Origin: Leidyana gryllorum EB-2025a
Lineage: Eukaryota > Apicomplexa
Reading direction: 5' to 3'
Assembly: GCA_048772705.1 (NCBI GenBank)
Contig: JBLWGC010000208.1
Coordinates: forward strand, 62,001 to 126,000
Length of the DNA: 64,000 nt
This document shows, piece after piece, positions 57,248 to 64,000 of this stretch; positions within the stretch are counted from its first letter, which is position 1, and every line of letters starts with the position of its first letter. The position numbers and the translations under genes were made by a program. The notes under the pieces were generated by a model. The model was given only the letters and a program-made list of their open reading frames with translations, searched no databases and was not told the origin of the DNA.

Positions 57248-58923
57248 TCAATTGACGACCGCGGTCAGCTCAGGCTCTTCTGAGCCATCCATGGTGGTGG
57301 TGGTGGTTGTCACCGTGTCAGGCTGTGATGCGTACGATTCACTACTACATCCAGACAGTTCACGACCACCCTTAGTCCCTTGCGCGCCACATGAACTGGG
57401 TTGCTGTTGACTGTTGCCTTGGGACTTGCGAGGCGAATTCTTTGCCGCTACAAATAAGGCACTTCCTTCTCCTCTATCTTCTATCTCGATTGCAGGAGGT
57501 GCTGACAAGTCTCTGCTTGATGCAGACGGTGTGGGGGTCGGAGTTGGGGGTGGCGCACGAGGCATCAAGTCGAACGGAATGTACATCTGAGACGAACGGG
57601 TTGTCGACTCATCTGACACTTCACTGACGGCACTTGAGCTCGTATCACGCACGCCATCTCCCCTATGGGAGGGAGTGGAAGCTGCACCCCGCAGAACACC
57701 GCCTCCGAGGACCTTGCGAATTGGACCTCTAGGTTTGAGGTGTAAAGCATCAAGCAAATAGTCTGTCGGATTAGATGTGTTGCCGGGGGCACCTTCACTC
57801 TGAGAATGGGGACCTGGGGACCGCGACGCAGTGTTGCTGCCCACAGTCTCCGACTTAGGATCTTCCCACTTCAGATTGAGGTACTCCACAGGCAGGTAAT
57901 ATGGGAAGTCAGATGGAAACCGGCCTGGATTCCCGCAGCTGTACGTCAAACTGTACGGTTGGGGAACCCAGTAAGCCACTCCGGGTTCCACCGGAAGCCT
58001 ATCGCCATACTCTCTGAACACCTGCTGACAACAATCCTTGTCCATGACAGATTCCCTGTTGAGGGCCAAAACTCTCAAGCTTTGAGACTGGAGCGTGCCA
58101 AGTTGCTATGGAGAATACTTATCAGGCGTTGGACGGGTAGCTCACCTCTACGAACTGAAAAGGTTGCTGGAAGCTGAAGCGGGAAGCAGAAGGATCGAGG
58201 ATCATCAGCAACTTCAGAAACCTAATGCGATCCTTGTAGGTTCGTCCAACCCGGACTGCAGCGGAGATTTCGCACATCTGATCGCCAACCGACAGGATGT
58301 CTAATTTGCACTTGCTGCCGTTGCTGGCACGCTCGTCCTCCTCTTTAAGGAACTGGCGCACACACGCCTGAAACTCCTTGCACTGGAAGGAAGGCAGTTT
58401 TTCAAGTGATATACGCCGATTCACTCACCTTGACCACTGTGTAGAACTCACGGAAGGCATCCTCCTTTTCAGCAGGGGGAGGCGGTCCAAGGGACACAAC
58501 CCAGGATTCCGTGCTGGTAAGCGTTATCTGATATTTCTTTAGAAGCTCATTCAGCTGGGGCAAGCAGTATGTAAGGTAGAAGTTTGCCACAGTCCGAGAA
58601 CCGGCATTAGTAATAATAATGATGCGGTCCACGCGGCGTAAGACGGCATCAAACAGGTTGTCAAGGGCGGTGAACATACCCGCTTCAACCAGCGCTTGAT
58701 TGATCTGCTTCACTATCTTTCCGTGTTGACTGTATGACTCCTCAGACCTCCAGCGCTGCATGATCCATGATGTCGGAATGAGCGTATTGTCTAGGTCGAA
58801 GAATGCGATGCGGCGCACGGACTCCCGTGGTTTCCGGCAGACAGGTATCAGGACGCGGCGTGAACGCCGCTTGTGTTGTTTAGAAACAACACTGTCCAGC
58901 GCCTCCGTTTCGTCCATCTTCAT
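57248..58923 (-). CDS. HAD-superfamily protein
   Basis: Exons 58923-58429, 58382-58146, 58105-57248; 529 residues. Motif I is FFDLDNTLIPT, with the nucleophile and acid aspartates of HAD phosphatases, and motif II is IIIITNAGSRT. I do not see a clear motif IV acidic pair. The N-terminal 260 residues hold the fold (LPQLNELLKKYQITLTS, KDRIRFLKLLMILDPSASRF), and the next 90 residues give a compact Tyr/Pro-rich region (YWVPQPYSLTYS). The last 180 residues are disordered, Ser/Pro-rich with a Thr run near the end. A protein or small-molecule phosphatase is possible; substrate unknown. It is first in a same-strand run with RTF1 and the 315-aa gene. Confidence 0.75.
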
Positions 58924-59068
58924 TGCGTGTGTGCCTTGAACCACACACAATCAAGCTTGTACCTGGCCATTTACTGACAAACAATGTTACTTTGGGACCG
59001 GCGTGGGGGTCGCATGTTACCCGTGGGGGCGTCACTACGACACACCAGGCGCTTCAATTCCACACATT

Positions 59069-60194
59069 ATGGATCGTTCGCCTTCGCGCGACCTCTATGA
59101 CTTCTCTGACTCGAGCCCTTCCTCAGAGTTCTCCAATAATGCTGACCTGAAGCTCCACAGACATGACCATGGGTCGACCTCGAGCGGGCGCGAGCCGCCA
59201 GCACGCGAAAAAACGCAGGCAGAGGATCCCGACGGCGAGGTGAACTCCATAGATGATCTTCTGTCGCAGTTGCTGAAGATCTCGAAGAAATCGCCCAGTG
59301 CCAGTCAGGCCAATTCCTATGAGTCTTTTCAAAGACTCATATCCACGCGCATGGGCACCGGTTCGGGGGCACCACCGAGCGGGGAACAGGCACCGGCTTC
59401 GATAATAATGCCCGATGTCAATGCGTCCACTCCGATCGAAGGGGAGAATACAGATCCATGGTTTGCTGACGAATCGGCGCTGGACGCCTTGATGTTCGGG
59501 GAATTGAAAGGCAACGAGCTTCACCAGGAAAACATGTCCGAGCTGACGCCCGAGGAAGAAGCAGGTGGGTAATATTGTCGTGAGTTGTGCTTGGGACGAC
59601 AGTGAACGTTTGCAGCTATATGTGCTCTCGTTCCCAAGCTAGTCAAAGTGTCGATCAGTAAACCGGTGAGAGGAGTTTATTTAGATCGACGACGGGGGCT
59701 GTGGCGAGCAAACTGGAGGGATGGTGGGAAAGTGAAGACGAAGGTATGTTCAATCCCGCACCACCGATCCATGGTTCGCTTGACAGGGATTCCGAATTCA
59801 GCAATGGGGTGAGCAAGAAGCACGTAGAAAAGCTGTAGAAGTCCGCAAATTAATGGAAACCCGGAGCTGTTTCCTGAAGCTTAAGGCCGTAGCTATCAAC
59901 GATGCTCAGCGAGAGCTTGCAACAGCTTCATGTTCGATGGACGATCCGTTCGCCTTGCATCCTCTGGGGTTGACAAGCTTCCCAATTTGGGATATGCCGC
60001 CACCGTTTCCTATGGAGCTCCCCCCACCAGCTTCATATGCAGCGGAGTCGGGTACGTCTCCGTCATCTAGCGCATCTAAAGCAGCCTCACGGCGGAAACG
60101 GTCATCGCGGTTGCCAAAAGCCAATTTACCCAGGACTAAGGCTCGATCTCAACCACCGACTAAAGGGGCGCTAATTTTCACAGATGTTTCTTGA
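59069..60194 (+). CDS. AP2-domain DNA-binding protein
   Basis: Exons 59069-59564, 59616-59743, 59787-60194; 343 residues. The first 165 residues are acidic and Ser-rich. Residues about 183-235 fit one AP2/ERF-type domain: SKPVRGVYLD...LWRANWRDGGKVKTKGFRIQQWGEQEARRKAVEVR, with the GV and WxA strands and the following helix. The C-terminal region is Pro/Ser-rich and ends basic. AP2 proteins of this kind are the main transcription factors of apicomplexans (ApiAP2) and are also found in plants and some other protists. Probably a nuclear transcription factor; target unknown. The intron at 59744-59786 splits the domain. Confidence 0.72.
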
Positions 60195-60250
60195 CTGTCT
60201 ATTGACTGCGCCAGCCTTCGACCGACTTAGATTACATTCGTCATCTTCAG

Positions 60251-60532
60251 CTAGAGATTCGCTACGGGATCTTTGGAGTGGTTGACCACTCGCCAGAGGG
60301 CTCTGGAGATCACCAGCACGATGGCTGCAATGAGAGCACAGTGAATCAAATTGCAGATACGGGTCGCTCGCTCCTCGTAAGACGTGTGGGCAGGTGGTCT
60401 TGCTTCGTTGACGTTGTCGTTGTTGGTCGGCGATTCGACGGGGCGGTAGCGGAGAGAGGTCATTGTTTTTTTGTTGGTGGCAATGTATGAGTGAGGTGGA
60501 TAAGGTAGAGATTCGGCGGGCAAGTTCGCCAT
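60251..60532 (-). CDS. small single-pass membrane protein
   Basis: About 93 residues (from the ATG at 60532) with a hydrophobic helix ICNLIHCALIAAIVLVISRAL near the C terminus and a short basic tail, which looks like a tail-anchored protein. A second ATG at 60463 would give 70 residues. No family recognised. No introns. Divergent from the large + gene starting near 60640. Confidence 0.5.
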   Translation of the reverse strand: MANLPAESLPYPPHSYIATNKKTMTSLRYRPVESPTNNDNVNEARPPAHTSYEERATRICNLIHCALIAAIVLVISRALWRVVNHSKDPVANL

Positions 60533-60639
60533 GCTACTTCTTAATGCACGCACGATCGCGGCCACCTCGTCCCTCAACAAAAAGACCTCTGAATGAACGA
60601 CCACTTCGACGGCGATCAGCTGAAGCCACATGGCTAGAT

Positions 60640-63600
60640 ATGAGGCCCAAAGGCCCCACTCCCATGGATCCTACAATGTCACGGATGGATCAGAAACGTA
60701 AAAGTGTGGCTTCGCCACCACTGCCAGCTGCGACTGTATTTGACAACAAACTCTCGGACCTTGTTTCGTCTGGTTTTCAGACGTTCCAAAGCTCCGAAAC
60801 GGATCCTGGATACCACCATAGAAAGCCTTCCGAGCATGTGCCTCTGGGGCCAGACGATCCCGACGGCTCTCGCACTGACGTCTCGCTTACCATCTCGGCC
60901 GGCTCGGATTCCGCAGGGGATTTCCGTGGGCCTTCCGTCAGTGGATCCCTTATACTACGTACCCCCTCACGCCACTCCTTCTCCAACGCCTTGACCTTCA
61001 CCCCCTCCCTCCCCGATTCGATGGAAGAAGAAGACTCGTGGATCCCTCGACGCGAAGAACATCAGTCGTTCAGCAAAACTGGGTCTCTGACCGCCCGACC
61101 TAAGCGCCACAAAGGTTTTCTTCACAAGATTTCCTCTCTCGGTAAGGCGAAATGCATTCTTCGCTCTGCTCGTATTCGAACAAAGTTGATGTAACACGGC
61201 ACGGGATTTCATTGTTCTCTCGCGGACAGTGGACCTTCTCTACACGGCGCCAATCCCATGTGGCTGACAGCTGTGGAACACGCATGTGATATGTAACTGG
61301 TTTTGTGTTGTCGTCGTCGGGGTGGGTACAACAGTGCTTTCATAGGGACACCGTTTGTACGGCATTCGGCTTCGAGCAGCAATTTACATTCCGTCGGTGA
61401 ACCCGCCTTAGTACAGATGTCTGGTGGAACCGAAGCGGAGAAGATTATTGAAGGTCGTGTCGAAGCTGCCCATCGACACTCTATAGCTGGCTGCTCATCG
61501 GAAGAAAGAGGCTGGGACATGGATGATCTACCCACCCGACGGGGTAATTCAACAACGTCTGCGCTGTCCAAGAAACGGGCACCTCATTCTCCGGGCCGCA
61601 TGCTATCATCCCTAGCGCACATGATAATCCGGAGGCAGAGCAATGATGTCTCAACAACAGCGAGTAGTCGGAGGTACAATGAGAGTTCAACTCGATTGGA
61701 AGCATCTAGGAGTTTGGCTACTGAACGAGCTTCCCGGGATCCGGAACTGTTGGACGATGAATTTTCATTGCAGAACTCTGTAAGTATCGAAGAGGCGGCA
61801 TCGTTGAGTCAACGAAGGTAAGTACTGAATGTGTGACTGATCACCCAATGCTTCTCATCAGGTATGAGACCATCCGCGTGCCCGCTATGAATACTGTGTC
61901 GGAGGAGTCTGTTGAAGTTGAAGTGGACTCCGAATCGAACCTATCACATGCGAGACGCGTCCTTGGCGGTGACGCCTCGCCAACCCCTCTCCCCAAAACC
62001 ACGTCGAGTTCCGAAATGGGAGGAGAGATCGTTGATCTACGATCAAGTAATGTTATGAGCTCAGAAGAGTCGTTGGCCAGTTCGTGCCGCGCAGCAACTG
62101 AGACTCAGCGATCGACGAATGCGGCCCCGCTGTCTCCGATGCCTGAAGAGGATCCCCTGATTTCTATACTAAAAGACGAGGAAGTGGCCCCACAGGCGCC
62201 TTCCTCGGCTTTGGAGTCAAACATCACCCCGTCGCCACACGATCCACCCACCCCCCTCGAGAATTGGAAGCCTAAAGTTGTATATCCTTTACTATCCTCT
62301 GCGAACGACACAGCTCGATGCGGAGGGCCAGCAGAAGACGATCTGGAGGTGGGAGACGAAATGGAACCCGGAGAAGACGAGGAGATAAAGTCAAGCACGT
62401 CGTCGGACGCGGTTGAGTCTACACCGACACTGTGTTGGCGGCAACAGCACAGCATCGAAGTTGTGCCTCAACGTCCTCCAACACCTCGTGACAATGAAAT
62501 GCCTTCGATGACCTTTCCTTCGAAGAGTCCCTCATCTCCCGGAACGCCTCCCACGGGACTCCTGACTGAACTGCGTGTTCCTCTACAACACAAAGTGTCA
62601 ACCCCCCCTGTTCGTAGCGATGAGGAGCCGATGTGTTCTCCATCAGGGTTTGGTCCGTCGATTCGAGCCGCTTATGCCCCAATTCAACCCAATACGCCGC
62701 AGTCCCCCGTGAACTTCACAGGACTGAGTCTTCTCGCCGAGTTGGAGAATGGACAGACCACCACACCCTCCGTTTTTATCAGTCGGCCCAGCATGGCTTC
62801 ATCCGAGAAGAAGACCCTTCCCTCCCAAGATGTCAGTCGCGCCCGTACGCGGCGCAGTTCGCAATTGTTCAACGTATTCGCGAATTCAATAAAGAACCTT
62901 CTTGGTGGAGAGGCACACAATTCCGATCAGCAAGCACCACGACCCCTGTCCAAGAACTCTGTACAGCGTCGGAGACACAGCTTAGCCGCTACACCTCAAT
63001 CTCAATCATGTGCGGTGGCCCAATTAGCAGATTTCTTGGAGACGCGTCGGCGTATGATCGATTTGAGCAATAAGCTCGCTCGCGCCGACGACTCTGACGA
63101 TAACAAGGTTGACTCCGACCCCCCATTGACGCCTCAGCCGCTGTTCGTTCCGAAGCCTGAAAACGGCCCACTGGGCCCGAGAAGAGCTTCTTGTGCTCTC
63201 CTCCGACCCTCTTACATTCCTGGGAATGATGTCCTACCTGTATGCCGGTCCGCTCAACAGTGGCCGTCCATTGCCCCCTCCGAAACAGGTTGGAGACGTA
63301 AAGATCTTTCTCCACCGAATTTCCCTCATCGAGCTTTTTCCCACTCCGGCCCCTTCTCCAGTCGGGAGAGGCGCCCTCCACATTTATCGCCATCGAGCCG
63401 TAATCCGGATGCTCCTCCAAGACCTCCGCCGCTTCCTCCCCTGGAGCGTGCGACTACACTGGAGCGACTGAGCGAGCGTCTCGGGTCGAATGTTCGCCTT
63501 GCAAGTGGCTCAAGGCCACACTACGATCATCGTCATAACACAACAATGGAGTCAGCGATGGGGTCAGCTTTGATCGCCAACAGCCCGGGAGCAACGGGTA

Positions 63601-64000
63601 CAACGGCATCGACAGAGTTACATCGGTTGTCGGCACCTCAAAAGCTTGAGACTCACGCATCATTGGGGCGGCACTTAAGTGCACATGAAGTGCCTTTTGA
63701 AGGCTCGAGTTTCGGGCCCGTGGGGGTACATCCCCAGCGTAAGGCTCCGATGAATGAGATGGGTGTTGGGACTACGAGAGTCGGCATGATGGATGAGGAT
63801 ACTCAGACGGACTTTGTACTACTGAGCGATGCTTGCTGCCAGACAGAAGATTGTCGGCTTCTGAAGGTCCACAAGGGTACGCAGACGGACCCGCTGGAAG
63901 AGATTCCCAACATTCCAATCGGGATTCAGACACCACCAATGGTGCTTCTTTCAACACATCGAGGCGGAAGCGGTGAGACGGAGTGCGACTCTGCTACGGA
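60640..64000 (+). CDS. large disordered protein with TQT motifs (partial)
   Basis: Exons 60640-61190, 61230-61285, 61346-61817 and 61862 through the right edge give at least 1,072 residues. The last exon is open for 2,139 bp. Composition is Ser/Pro/Arg/Glu-rich with little predicted fold, apart from short helices such as SSQLFNVFANSIKNLL and LADFLETRRRMIDLSNKLAR. At 63797-63935 four short motifs occur within 45 codons: DTQTD, CCQTE, GTQTD and GIQTP. These match the TQT consensus of dynein light chain LC8 ligands. The start at 60640 is a choice: an ATG at 60487 is in frame but would overlap the neighbouring divergent gene. A scaffold or cytoskeletal protein is likely. Confidence 0.65.
63797..63935 (+). 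repeat. cluster of four TQT-type motifs
   Basis: Codons for xTQTD-like units spaced 11-16 residues apart, in the partial disordered protein. LC8 ligands often carry arrays of such motifs. Confidence 0.55.

Noticed and set aside
1-64000. CRISPR arrays, insertion sequences, tRNA or rRNA genes
   Set aside because: No repeat-spacer pattern, transposase or cloverleaf was noticed on reading; this was by eye only, so tRNAs with introns could be missed.

Overview
This is a gene-dense stretch of nuclear DNA from a protist. Almost every gene is interrupted by GT-AG introns that are mostly 39-60 bp long (extremes about 26 and 85 bp), which rules out a bacterium or archaeon. The reading frames splice into complete eukaryote-specific proteins: a VPS13-type lipid-transfer protein, a TBC Rab-GAP, RTF1, XPG, RAD16, a VHS/GAT trafficking adaptor and an ABCG transporter. 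A gene with a single AP2-type DNA-binding domain (59069-60194) and small secreted proteins would fit an alveolate (apicomplexan, chromerid or perkinsid side of the tree), but that placement is inference and nothing here fixes the species. I found 23 protein-coding genes in 64 kb and no tRNA, rRNA, CRISPR array or recognisable transposon. Gene models were spliced by hand from frame, splice signals and family resemblance; wherever I give exon lists the summed exon lengths are divisible by three, or end in the expected partial codon at a window edge.

Layout. 1-10241 (-): N-terminal part of a giant VPS13-like protein, cut by the left edge. 10346-13388 (+): SLC6/neurotransmitter:sodium symporter-like carrier. 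13567-14481 (-) and 14587-15736 (+): divergent pair of secreted proteins. 15758-19118 (-): ferric reductase/NADPH oxidase-like flavocytochrome. 19119-20124: the only long gene-poor interval. 20125-23569: three small or low-complexity genes, one with an OCRE-like start. 23576-32793 (-): three closely spaced genes, TBC Rab-GAP, large secreted protein, XPD/FANCJ/RTEL-type helicase. 32870-42298 (+): RAD16-like SNF2/RING ATPase, small C2-like protein, ABCG transporter. 42295-46756 (-): XPG nuclease. 46937-54327 (+): a large orphan and a VHS-GAT-adaptin-appendage protein. 54361-58923 (-): unknown protein, RTF1, HAD-family protein. 59069-60194 (+): AP2-domain protein. 60251-60532 (-): small membrane protein. 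60640-64000 (+): large disordered protein with dynein-light-chain-like TQT motifs, cut by the right edge.

The packing is extreme. Convergent stop codons lie 6, 21, 33 or 56 bp apart, and one pair overlaps in a shared TTAA. Same-strand genes can be separated by 1, 15, 40 or 47 bp, and divergent start codons by 76-180 bp. Functionally there are two themes: DNA repair and transcription-coupled processes (RAD16, XPG, an iron-sulfur helicase, RTF1), and membrane traffic or transport (VPS13, TBC GAP, VHS-GAT-appendage, SLC6, ABCG, ferric reductase). The most unusual protein is the VHS-GAT adaptor ending in a two-part alpha-adaptin-like appendage. The tightly spaced same-strand pairs raise the possibility of polycistronic transcription.
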